Shown here piece after piece: positions 1-6,053 of a stretch of DNA of 7,277 nucleotides. Positions within the stretch are counted from its first letter, which is position 1. Each line of letters starts with the position of its first letter. The notes below the pieces were generated by a model. That model saw only the letters and a list, made by a program, of their open reading frames with translations. It was not told the DNA's origin and did not search any database. The DNA is from CAYYHA01 sp964471535 (GTDB taxonomy: Bacteria; Myxococcota; Myxococcia; SLRQ01): positions 1 to 7,277 of the forward strand of contig CAYYHA010000221.1 of the NCBI GenBank assembly GCA_964471535.1. The letters run 5' to 3'. The position numbers and the translations under genes are program-made.

Positions 1-633
1 CACGAACCCAGTAGCGAGCGTGGTGGTATGTCGCCCGCGCCCGCCGGCGCCCAAGTGACCCACTCGCCGCCCCGCCTCGGGCAGCAGCGCGTTGATCAGC
101 GTCGACTTGCCAACGCCCGAAGCACCGACGAGACAGGCGACGCGCCCGCGGAGACGGACACGCAGCGCGTCGAGACCCTCCCCGCGCGTCGCGCTGGCCG
201 TGAGCGCTTCGAAGCCCAGGCGCCGCCACCGCTCGATGCGGGCCGCAAGGCGTCCATCGGCGTCGAGGTCCACCTTGTTGCCCAGGATGAGCGGTTCCGC
301 ACCCGCCCGGTAGGCCGCCGCGACGACCCGTGCCACCAGGCCCTCGCCGCCATCTCGCGTCCTGGCCGCGACGATCACGACCAGATCGTCGAAGTTCGCA
401 GCCAGCACGCGCCGGCCCTTGGGCGTCGCCCGCTCGAGGACGTTGTCCCGTGGGAGACGCCTGGAGACCGCGCCATCGGGATCCACCATGACCCGGTCGC
501 CCACGACCAGGTCCACCCCGCCGCGGACGCGCCGGTGCACGGTCCGGCCCCCTTCGTAGACCCAGACGTGTCGCCGAGCGACCTGCACCACGCGCCTCTC
601 GTCGGATGCGAGCATCGCCGCGGGTGATACCAT
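1..633 (-). CDS. rsgA: Ribosome small-subunit-dependent GTPase A (RsgA/YjeQ), 3' end cut by window edge
   Basis: This is the first 211 residues of a circularly permuted GTPase that acts in the cytoplasm in late maturation of the 30S ribosomal subunit. An OB-fold-like stretch (about residues 15-70, with VVGDRV) comes first. The GTPase motifs then appear in the permuted order typical of RsgA: G4 NKVD at 119-122, a G5-like TASA near 146, the P-loop GASGVGKST at 170-178, and the family-specific GRGRHTTT at 198-205. The G3 DxPG motif and the C-terminal zinc-binding domain lie beyond the left edge. The start at 633 has a purine-rich GGGAGAGG about 15 bases upstream, which is distant; an alternative ATG at 615 has no Shine-Dalgarno sequence. 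The gene is divergent from the next one, with 82 bp between them. The motif set is diagnostic, so the identification is firm; only the exact start is uncertain. Confidence 0.95.
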   Translation of the reverse strand, partial: MVSPAAMLASDERRVVQVARRHVWVYEGGRTVHRRVRGGVDLVVGDRVMVDPDGAVSRRLPRDNVLERATPKGRRVLAANFDDLVVIVAARTRDGGEGLVARVVAAAYRAGAEPLILGNKVDLDADGRLAARIERWRRLGFEALTASATRGEGLDALRVRLRGRVACLVGASGVGKSTLINALLPEAGRRVGHLGAGGRGRHTTTLATGFV

Positions 634-690
634 GATTCGAAGCGGCGCCTCTCCCGCAACGGCGCTGCGGGTGCACCGCCCGCATCGCTG

Positions 691-699
691 CCCCCCCCC
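691..699. repeat. Nine-base C homopolymer in the rsgA/zinc-ribbon intergenic gap
   Basis: Nine consecutive C residues lie 16 bases before the ATG at 716 and about 58 bases before the rsgA start. Homopolymers of this length can slip during replication, so it could alter spacing of a divergent promoter or 5' leader. It may also be simple base-composition noise in GC-rich DNA, or a sequencing-error hotspot. Confidence 0.5.
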
Positions 700-715
700 G
701 GCCGGCTCGACTAGG

Positions 716-1861
716 ATGGGCGCAGTGCGCATCTGTCCCCAGTGCAGCCTGACAGGCGCCTTCGAGACCTGTCCCGAATGCGGGCTGGCCCTCGTCGAGG
801 AGGAGGCCCTGCGTATCGGTGCCCTCACGGCCCCACCCGAGGAGAGCGAGGTCGTCGCGCGGGCCCGTGACCCCTTCGAACCCAACTTTGTTCTCGAACT
901 GCTCGAGTCACGGCGCATCCCCGTGCTGCTGCGCCCGGACGGAGCTTACGTGGTGCCCAAGGCGCGCGCCACCGAGGCGAGGATGCTCATCGAAACCTTC
1001 CGTCGAGAGCTGCAGGAGAGCGAGCGTGACCCTCGCGCCGAAGCCGCCCTGCTCGAGGCCGCGCTCGCCGAGGTGCAGGAAGGTCCCCTCGAGGCCTCCT
1101 TGAGCCAAATCCACTGGCGGGGACCCGGCCACGAGCTGAGCGCGCGGCTCACCGCGCGTAGCCTCGCGGAGGATCTTCCCGGCGTGACCGTCCGGGTCCG
1201 TGCCCGACCTGTCCTGACCTTCCTCGTCCGCTCGGAGGCCGAAGGCCCGAGCCGCCGCATTCTGCCCCTCGAGGCGGCAGGGGGCATCACCTTCGACCTG
1301 CCGCCCCTCGGCCCCCGGGGCTTCGATGCCCCGATCGCGCTGTTGACCACCCGCAAGGCACCCGGGCCCTTCGGTGAGGAAGGCGCGGACATCTTCCTCC
1401 GCTGGCGGCTGGAAGCGCGCTTCTCGCAGGCGCCCCGTGCCTGGCTCGAAACAGCCGCCCTCCCCGGCCCATCTGCGCCCTGGCCACACCTGGCCTTGCC
1501 CGCCCCCCTCTCCCTCCGCCCGCCGGGCGGCGGCGCACCGCAGGGCCATCTCACGCTCACCGGTTTCGAGGATGGAGAGCTGAAGGGGCTCCTCGGAAGC
1601 ACCCGCCGCGGCGAGGACCGCTGCCGTCTCGTCCTGGGCTGGGAGGTGCACCAGAGGGGACGCCTCCTTGGCCAGGGTGCCCTTGTGCAGGCGACGCTCG
1701 CCACCCGCCAGGGCCCTGCGCAGCCCTTTGCGGTGCGCTATCCCGACAGCGCGCCCCGCCCCTTCGAGTGGGGCGAGGTGCGGGTGGTCCTGACGCTCGG
1801 TATCGAGATCGACCGCGACGGCGAGCGCGTGCGCGGCCTCGCCCGGCTCATGGCTGGGTGA
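716..1861 (+). CDS. Zinc-ribbon protein with DUF2007-like segment and beta-rich C-terminal half (unknown function)
   Basis: The 381-residue product is not recognised as a named protein. It opens with a CxxC-x8-CxxC zinc ribbon (C7, C10, C19, C22). Residues about 45-97 follow the pattern of DUF2007-type putative signal-transducing domains: an acidic DPFEPNFVLELLESRRIPVL stretch, then a YVV strand and a helix beginning PKARATEARML. An Arg/Glu-rich helix spans about 98-122. The remaining 250 residues are rich in predicted beta strands, Pro and Gly, with no domain I can name. There is no signal peptide or membrane segment, so a cytoplasmic location is expected. The ATG at 716 was chosen because it lies just before the zinc ribbon and is preceded by TAGG; GTG at 725 is an alternative. 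The frame is open back to an ATG at 632, but that start would overlap the rsgA start and add an unconserved-looking Arg/Pro leader. The 3' end overlaps the convergent lipoprotein gene by 14 bp. Confidence 0.8.
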   Translation: MGAVRICPQCSLTGAFETCPECGLALVEEEALRIGALTAPPEESEVVARARDPFEPNFVLELLESRRIPVLLRPDGAYVVPKARATEARMLIETFRRELQESERDPRAEAALLEAALAEVQEGPLEASLSQIHWRGPGHELSARLTARSLAEDLPGVTVRVRARPVLTFLVRSEAEGPSRRILPLEAAGGITFDLPPLGPRGFDAPIALLTTRKAPGPFGEEGADIFLRWRLEARFSQAPRAWLETAALPGPSAPWPHLALPAPLSLRPPGGGAPQGHLTLTGFEDGELKGLLGSTRRGEDRCRLVLGWEVHQRGRLLGQGALVQATLATRQGPAQPFAVRYPDSAPRPFEWGEVRVVLTLGIEIDRDGERVRGLARLMAG

Positions 1862-3686
1862 CCGAGAGTTCGCTCGTGGCCGTCCCCTGGTTCCCGAAGG
1901 GATCCTCGACCTGGAGTTCCACCTCCCAACGCCCGGGGAAGTCGGGCTGCAGGGTGGTGGTCTGGCCGCTGCTCGAGGTGAGCGTGGCGGTGGCCCCCAT
2001 GGGCGCCGAGCGAAGGGTCCAGGTGTAGGTCAGTGGGTCGTTCTCGGGGTCGGTGCTCACACACTGGGGATCGCTGTCGTTGACACCGGCGGCATCGAAG
2101 GTGACGACTTGGCCCACGGTGACGTCGGCAGGCTGCACGAACTTGCGCATCCCATCGGCGAAGATGCACAGGCGCGCCGTGGGACCGAAGTTGGCCTGCG
2201 TATCCGTTGCGAGGACTAGCAGGTATTCTCCGCCCTGATCGGCATAGGAGGGATCGTCGCTGACGATCGCCAGCTCGCCCAGCTCCGACTGACCCATACC
2301 CTGCGCATCCTTGCCGATGCTGGGGTTGTCGTCGAAGCGTAACGTCGCGGTGAAGCTCTCGGTGGGCGCCAATGTCACCGGCAGAGACGGCGCCGCCTCG
2401 ATGCTGAAGACCATCGCCGGGTTGAGCTTGAAGTCCAGGGCCGTCACGTTGAGATCCGCGCGGCCGACGTTCCGCACCGTCACGTCCGCGGTCGCGAAAC
2501 CGCCGGTCTGCACCATGCCGAAGTCCACCGTGGTCGGGGGATCGACTTCGATCTGGGGGACGGCCCCGCCGGCGATCGGTACCGGATCCAGATTGCCGGC
2601 GTTCGTAACCACCACCAGGGCGTCTTCGTCCCGACCCGCATCCGTAGGCGCATAGGTGACATCGAAGGTGTAGCTCTGGCCGCCCGCCAGCGTGGTGGGA
2701 AGCCCTTGTGCATCGATGCTGAACTCTGGGCTGCCGTCCCGAAGCTGGATGGCTTCGATCGTACCCGCCTGTCCCCCGATGTTCCGCACCGTGAAGGTTT
2801 GGGTCTGCGGGGTATTCACGTCCGCCTCGGAGAAAATGAAGCCCGCCGGCTCCACGATGAGCTGCAGCTCGACCCCTTGTCCGATGAGATTCACCGAGCG
2901 CGACTCGGGCGTCTCGGTCACGCGGTGGTCCAAGTAGGAGAGGGAGAGGGTCCCCGTGAATGCGTCGGGGGTGTCGGGCGCCAGCGTGAGCACGAGGGTC
3001 TGCTGCGTCGTCTGCGAGATCACCACCGGCTCGTCCTCTGGCGAGGCCGGGAGCTCGGGGCCGGTGACCGAGAACCCCTCGTTCACGGTGTTCTGCACCG
3101 AGTACTCGGTGAGGTAGAGTTCCGCGCAGCCGCGGTTCTCGAGCACCACCGGCAGTTCCTTCGTCGCGCCCACGGCCACGTCTCCGAAGAGAAGCGCCGC
3201 CGGGCACGCCTCGAGCATCGAGCCGTCCTCGTTCTCGCACAAGAGGGCCAGGTCGACGCGCACGCCATCGTCCCCCTCGCCCGTGAGCCGGGCGCTGATC
3301 TCGGGGCGCTCCGCGTCGCTGCTCGCGATCACGAGGTCCGCGCTCACCTTCCCCGGCGCCGCCGGCTCGAAGGCGAGCAGGATCACATCCTCGCTCCCCG
3401 CCTGCCCGGCGGCTGCAAGCCGCTCGGGCGCCGACACCACGGTGAAGGCGGACGAACCGGAGATCTCGACCGAGTCGAGGAGGAGCGGCACCGTGCCTCG
3501 GTTGTAGACCGGCAGCGGCACCTCGACCCGGTCGCCTAGGCACACCTTGTTGAAGTCGACCACACCCTGGCCGAGTTCGATCCGCCCCGTGGTCTTCTGA
3601 ATGGGCCCTTCCTCACAGCTGCAGCCCTCGAGGGCGAGGAGGACGAGGAGAGGGACGACGGCGGCGCGAGAGAGCGAGTGAACCAT
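1848..3686 (-). CDS. Secreted lipoprotein with four ASH-type Ig-like repeats and a C-terminal PKD-like domain
   Basis: The 612-residue product starts with a lipoprotein signal peptide: an Arg at 7, a hydrophobic core at 8-19 and a lipobox LEGC with C22 as the lipidated cysteine. Four related beta-sandwich units follow, at roughly 35-137, 161-271, 276-372 and 376-495. Each has the ASH/choice-of-anchor-D pattern: an F-G or F-x entry strand, then a V-x-N-x-G turn (YNRGT, ENRGC, RNIGG, RNVGR), then a later strand ending in a G-x-G or similar. Residues about 505-610 look like a PKD domain, with DPENDPLTYTWTL and a final GRWEVELQVEDPFGNQG. Such modules are usually extracellular binding or spacer domains; no catalytic motif is visible. 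The ATG at 3686 is chosen because it directly precedes the signal peptide; the frame continues upstream but that part does not resemble protein. Cysteines at 24, 49, 150, 161, 187, 507 and 542 could form disulfides. Function and ligand are unknown. Confidence 0.88.
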   Translation of the reverse strand: MVHSLSRAAVVPLLVLLALEGCSCEEGPIQKTTGRIELGQGVVDFNKVCLGDRVEVPLPVYNRGTVPLLLDSVEISGSSAFTVVSAPERLAAAGQAGSEDVILLAFEPAAPGKVSADLVIASSDAERPEISARLTGEGDDGVRVDLALLCENEDGSMLEACPAALLFGDVAVGATKELPVVLENRGCAELYLTEYSVQNTVNEGFSVTGPELPASPEDEPVVISQTTQQTLVLTLAPDTPDAFTGTLSLSYLDHRVTETPESRSVNLIGQGVELQLIVEPAGFIFSEADVNTPQTQTFTVRNIGGQAGTIEAIQLRDGSPEFSIDAQGLPTTLAGGQSYTFDVTYAPTDAGRDEDALVVVTNAGNLDPVPIAGGAVPQIEVDPPTTVDFGMVQTGGFATADVTVRNVGRADLNVTALDFKLNPAMVFSIEAAPSLPVTLAPTESFTATLRFDDNPSIGKDAQGMGQSELGELAIVSDDPSYADQGGEYLLVLATDTQANFGPTARLCIFADGMRKFVQPADVTVGQVVTFDAAGVNDSDPQCVSTDPENDPLTYTWTLRSAPMGATATLTSSSGQTTTLQPDFPGRWEVELQVEDPFGNQGTATSELSVTQP

Positions 3687-3797
3687 GGCGAAAACCCCAT
3701 AACTGGGCCGAATCCAAGCGATTTCCGGGCTCCTTCGTCTACCAGATGGCCCGGCTCGCCGCCACCCTGCTCCCCAAGGGTAATGACGCGTTGCGGC

Positions 3798-3814
3798 GCA
3801 TCGGTCGCCGACGC
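3798..3814. promoter_or_regulatory. Imperfect inverted repeat, possible operator
   Basis: Two 7-base arms, GCATCGG and CCGACGC, flank a TCG centre with one mismatch. It sits in the shared upstream region of the lipoprotein and pilin genes, about 110 bases from the lipoprotein start and 250 from the pilin start. The size suits a dimeric regulator, but a chance palindrome in GC-rich DNA is quite possible. Confidence 0.25.
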
Positions 3815-4050
3815 ATCCTCCCGTTGACCGATGGTGGTCGCCCATCTCGCTGGGTACAGTGGCCAACATCGAGGGCGAGGACCCGGGCACGGCCGCACCA
3901 GGAACGACCCCAAAGGCATCGCCCGAGCCGGCATGGCCCAAACGAACGAGCAAGCGACAGCAACCCAGCACCAGGGCCCCAGCCGCCTCACCCCATCGAA
4001 TCCACTCACCCAAACCGTCCACAACCGAGTCCCGGGAGACTCAAGCACAA

Positions 4051-4055
4051 GGGAG
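4051..4055 (+). promoter_or_regulatory. Ribosome binding site of the pilin gene
   Basis: GGGAG lies eight bases before the ATG at 4064, an ideal distance. This decides the start: two ATG codons stand in tandem at 4064 and 4067, and the spacing slightly favours the first. A second copy of the heptamer GGGAGAC lies 17 bases further upstream at 4034-4040. Confidence 0.75.
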
Positions 4056-4063
4056 ACGAAGCC

Positions 4064-4330
4064 ATGATGATTTCGAAGTTCCGCAGCGCCATCCGCGACG
4101 AGTCCGGCCAGGGCATGACCGAGTACATCATCATCGTCGCGCTCATCGCCATCGCTGCCATCGGCGTGGTCACGCTCTTCGGCGACAACATCCGCGCCCT
4201 CTTCGGCGCCTCGGCCGACGCCCTGCAGGGCGACACCAACCGGGGGACGAAGAAGACCAAGAAAGCCTCCGCATACGAGAAGGCGAAGAACCTCTCCGAC
4301 TTCGGCAAGAACAACAAAGGCGGCTTCTAG
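4064..4330 (+). CDS. Flp/Tad-type (type IVb) prepilin-like protein with Lys-rich C-terminal tail
   Basis: The 88-residue product has a short basic leader followed by ESGQGMTEYIIIVALIAIAA. A prepilin peptidase would cut after G15, placing Glu at position +5 (E20) and Tyr at +6 (Y21), the Glu-Tyr pair that marks Flp pilins. A single hydrophobic helix runs from about 22 to 39. The mature form would be 73 residues, as small as typical Flp pilins. After a short amphipathic segment (DNIRALFGASADAL, 41-54) the tail at 60-88 is strongly basic, with nine Lys and one Arg, which is longer and more charged than in many Flp pilins. It is expected in the inner membrane and, after processing, in a pilus or pseudopilus. 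No prepilin peptidase, secretion ATPase or other tad gene is in the window, so it is an orphan here. It has its own ribosome binding site and terminator and appears to be monocistronic. Confidence 0.88.
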   Translation: MMISKFRSAIRDESGQGMTEYIIIVALIAIAAIGVVTLFGDNIRALFGASADALQGDTNRGTKKTKKASAYEKAKNLSDFGKNNKGGF

Positions 4331-4356
4331 AGGCGACACCGGCCTGTGGCCAGCCG

Positions 4357-4395
4357 ACGCGGCGTTCCCCGCCCGGGGGCGCCGCGTTCATTTTG
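4357..4395 (+). terminator. Intrinsic terminator after the pilin gene
   Basis: ACGCGGCG at 4357-4364 pairs perfectly with CGCCGCGT at 4380-4387. Inside it CCCC at 4367-4370 pairs with GGGG around a four-base loop, leaving a small bulge. The stem is followed by TCATTTT at 4388-4394. It begins 26 bases after the pilin stop codon, which fits strong termination of a highly expressed single gene. Read from the other strand there is no T-run after the stem, so it mainly serves the pilin. Confidence 0.8.
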
Positions 4396-4429
4396 GTTTG
4401 CAGACGCATGCCACAGGGCGGCAGCGCCA

Positions 4430-4446
4430 CGGGCGCGCCGCGCCCG
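4430..4446 (-). terminator. Hairpin just after the cvpA-like gene, possible terminator
   Basis: A perfect 7-bp stem, CGGGCGC with GCGCCCG, around a three-base loop lies about 14 bases past the stop codon of the minus-strand CvpA gene. There is no T-run after it, so it is not a classic intrinsic terminator; it may stabilise the mRNA 3' end or be a chance GC-rich palindrome. Confidence 0.3.
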
Positions 4447-4459
4447 CAGCCGGCCCCGC

Positions 4460-5221
4460 TCACCGCGCCCCCTGCTTCCCAGAGGCGCGGGAGCCAACGT
4501 CGCGCGCGCGTCTTCCGCCGTGGCTCGCCCGCTCCAACTGCTCGACCAGCTTCGGATCGGTGAGGAGGCGGCGGAAGAGCCCGTGGCGCATCAGCGCGGA
4601 GAGTTCCCCCTCCTCCAGGGCCCGCAGCACGCGCGGGTCGGCGGCGGCGGCCCCCACTGTGGGGTCGGCAGCCAGGGCCTGCGCCAGCGGGTCGTCGCTG
4701 CCGCCCTGCCGGGCGGTCGCGACGCGGGCGAGGGAGCGATGGAGGGTCTCGAGGGGGAGGGGCAGCGCTGCCACGGGGTTGTGGCGCCGGACGAGCCGCA
4801 CCACCTCCGAATCCTTTGGCAGAAGCCGCAACGGTACGAAGCCGTCTGCCAGGACGATGAGCCCCAGCACGAGGGAGAGGAGCGTCCCCGTCTTCGCGGC
4901 GCCCAAAAGCACACCCAAAGCGCGCTCCCAAGGCCGTGGCCCGCCGGCCCCGCGCAGGCGCCGAACGGCAAGGCGCCCGCCGAGGAGCACGACCACGAAG
5001 GCGAGGGTGCCGGCGAGCACCGATCCTGCACCCAGGGCGGCGATGGGGTGGAGGCCGAGACTCCCGGTGAGGAGGCGGGCGAGGTGGGGACCGGTGAGGC
5101 GAGCTGCCACCCAGGCCCCACCGAGCGCCACTAGGTGGACGAGCTGCTTCAAAAAGCCGCTGAACCCCCCCACGACGGCGAAGAGCAGGCACAGGGTGAG
5201 AAAGAGCAGGTCTACGAGCAT
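4460..5221 (-). CDS. CvpA-family inner-membrane protein with Asp-Pro-rich helical tail
   Basis: The 253-residue product has four hydrophobic segments at about 2-21, 26-42, 58-86 and 102-127, and the CvpA hallmark ERALGVLLGAAKTGTLLSLV at 99-118 (an RxxGxxxGxxKTG pattern). The E. coli relative is linked to colicin V production, and homologues often contribute to envelope stress tolerance; the biochemical role is not known. Beyond the CvpA core, residues 176-230 form a soluble tail in which helices start with Asp-Pro (DP at 177, 186, 195 and 222) and are rich in Leu and Ala, resembling the DP/STI1 folds that bind Hsp70/Hsp90 clients and chaperones. The end is basic (GGRRARDVGSRASGKQGAR). The gene lies 135 bp after the J-protein gene on the same strand and may be co-transcribed with it. 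The start at 5221 gives a first membrane segment right at the N-terminus; its Shine-Dalgarno sequence is weak. Family assignment is good, the tail interpretation tentative. Confidence 0.83.
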   Translation of the reverse strand: MLVDLLFLTLCLLFAVVGGFSGFLKQLVHLVALGGAWVAARLTGPHLARLLTGSLGLHPIAALGAGSVLAGTLAFVVVLLGGRLAVRRLRGAGGPRPWERALGVLLGAAKTGTLLSLVLGLIVLADGFVPLRLLPKDSEVVRLVRRHNPVAALPLPLETLHRSLARVATARQGGSDDPLAQALAADPTVGAAAADPRVLRALEEGELSALMRHGLFRRLLTDPKLVEQLERASHGGRRARDVGSRASGKQGAR

Positions 5222-5356
5222 GGTCCGAGCCTAGCAGGGGCAACGGCGCGTGGCCCGCTTGGGCGCATCCCTTCGGCGTGCGCCGCCTCCGGATCCGGCG
5301 GACCATTGCGGACCGCGGTGCCACACACCGACCCGCACCCGGCGGTGCTCGAGCGC

Positions 5357-5917
5357 TCAGTGGATGGCGAAGCCACCGCCCTTCTTGGGCATCTTCTTCA
5401 GCTCCGCCTCGGCCTCCTTCAGCTTCTCCTGGAAGAGCTCGTTGTCCGACTCGTACATGAGCGCCGTCTTGAGCTGTCGGACGGCCGCCTCCCAGCGCTT
5501 CGCCTGCATCTCCCGCAGCGCGGCCCGATAGGCCTGCCTCGCCTGCGGCGTCTTGCCTTCGCGCTCCGCCTTCGCCTGCTTCTGCTCCTGCTCGCTCGCC
5601 TCGGTGAAGCGCAGCTTCCGTTCCCGCTCGGGCGAGTTGATGTCTGCGGTGTACTTCGCCCGTTTCTCTGCGTCGCGGAGCACCGTGTACGCCTCGGTGA
5701 TGCGCTTGTAGATGGCGTTGACCCCGTCCTTCAGCTCCCCATCGGGCAGGTGGTAGAAGCGATCCGGGTGCCAGGCGCGGCTCTCGCGGTAGTACGCCCT
5801 CTTGATCTCACTCAAGGTGGCGTCCTGCTGCACCTTCAGGATCTGGTAGTAGTCCAAGGTGTCCAGCGCCTGCCGGAGCACCTGCACCTCGATTGCCAGC
5901 TGGGGATCCACCGACAT
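5357..5917 (-). CDS. J-domain (DnaJ-like) co-chaperone with C-terminal TPR-like helices
   Basis: The 186-residue product carries a J domain at about 22-94, opening DYYQILKV, with the essential HPD tripeptide at 50-52 (WHPDRF) that stimulates the ATPase of Hsp70, and closing ITEAYTVLRDAEKRAKY (73-89). The helix II-III loop is slightly long. A charged linker rich in Glu, Lys and Gln spans about 95-125, then a helical hairpin at 128-175 (YRAALREMQAKRWEAAVRQLKTAL) resembles one TPR unit. It lacks the Gly/Phe region, zinc fingers and client-binding domains of DnaJ, so it is a class C J protein, not DnaJ itself. The end is KKMPKKGGGFAIH. The start is fixed by an in-frame TAG three codons upstream; no Shine-Dalgarno sequence is visible. 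It follows the DnaK paralogue by 136 bp, making that Hsp70 the obvious partner. Cytoplasmic. Confidence 0.92.
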   Translation of the reverse strand: MSVDPQLAIEVQVLRQALDTLDYYQILKVQQDATLSEIKRAYYRESRAWHPDRFYHLPDGELKDGVNAIYKRITEAYTVLRDAEKRAKYTADINSPERERKLRFTEASEQEQKQAKAEREGKTPQARQAYRAALREMQAKRWEAAVRQLKTALMYESDNELFQEKLKEAEAELKKMPKKGGGFAIH

Positions 5918-5928
5918 CGCAGTCTACG

Positions 5929-5958
5929 ATCTTAAGCGCAGTCGAGGCGGCGGCTCAA
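5929..5958 (-). promoter_or_regulatory. Possible sigma-70-like promoter for the J-protein gene
   Basis: On the minus strand TTGAGC (5953-5958) and TAAGAT (5929-5934) are separated by 18 bp, each matching the consensus hexamers at four of six positions. The -10 box ends 11 bases before the ATG at 5917, so a transcript from it would have almost no leader, in keeping with the missing Shine-Dalgarno sequence. Matches this weak occur by chance. Confidence 0.28.
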
Positions 5959-5999
5959 CGCCCTGCGGTGGCTCACGCACCCTGCCTCAGCCCCCAACC

Positions 6000-6040
6000 G
6001 GACCGAGGCACCGCGCCGGGCCAGGCGCCTCGGCCGGTCC
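6000..6040 (-). other. Strong GC-rich hairpin between the dnaK and J-protein genes
   Basis: CCGAGGC at 6003-6009 pairs with GCCTCGG at 6027-6033, alternatively with inner pairing GCGCC/GGCGC, and flanking GGACC (6000-6004) and GGTCC (6036-6040) could extend the stem around a small bulge. It lies about 14 bases past the dnaK stop. There is no T-run after it on the minus strand, so it may attenuate, stabilise the upstream mRNA end or do nothing. Confidence 0.4.
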
Positions 6041-6053
6041 CGGAGACGCCGCC

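Larger units (their letters stand above)
3687..4063. other. Divergent intergenic region between the lipoprotein and pilin genes
   Basis: This 377-bp gap should hold the promoters and control sites of two divergently transcribed genes for exported proteins. Visible elements are an imperfect inverted repeat, GCATCGG-TCG-CCGACGC, at 3798-3814 with six of seven pairs matching; a TTGACC box at 3824-3829 on the plus strand that resembles a sigma-70 -35 element but has no good -10 at 16-18 bp; and two copies of GGGAGAC at 4034-4040 and 4051-4057 just before the pilin start. The stretch 3900-4050 is richer in A and C than the surrounding coding DNA, which suits an untranslated leader. Open frames crossing the region give Arg/Pro-rich products and are not believed to be genes. 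No sigma-54 site was found. Confidence 0.6.

Noticed and set aside
2706..3539. Long plus-strand open frames antisense to the lipoprotein
   Set aside because: They have Arg/His/Leu-rich composition typical of antisense frames in GC-rich genes, no recognisable domain and no ribosome binding site.
1738..3543. A 601-codon minus-strand open frame overlapping the lipoprotein gene
   Set aside because: Its product is Arg/Gly/Ala-rich low-complexity sequence with no motif, while the overlapping frame gives a signal peptide and clear ASH/PKD repeats. It is a GC-bias shadow.
3824..3860. TTGACC with downstream TACAGT as a pilin promoter
   Set aside because: The two boxes are 25 bases apart, well outside the usual 16-18 bp spacing.
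3746..4063. N-terminal extension of the pilin to an ATG at 3746
   Set aside because: The extension is Arg/Pro/His-rich, would bury the prepilin leader, and the strong RBS lies directly before the ATG at 4064.
4170..5324. A 384-codon minus-strand open frame spanning pilin and cvpA
   Set aside because: It is Pro/Arg/Ala-rich throughout, crosses the terminator and opposes two well-supported genes.
5222..5356. Terminator between the J-protein and cvpA genes
   Set aside because: Short stems such as CCGCC/GGCGG around a GGATCC core are present, but none is long or followed by a T-run; the gap gives no good reason to split the two genes.
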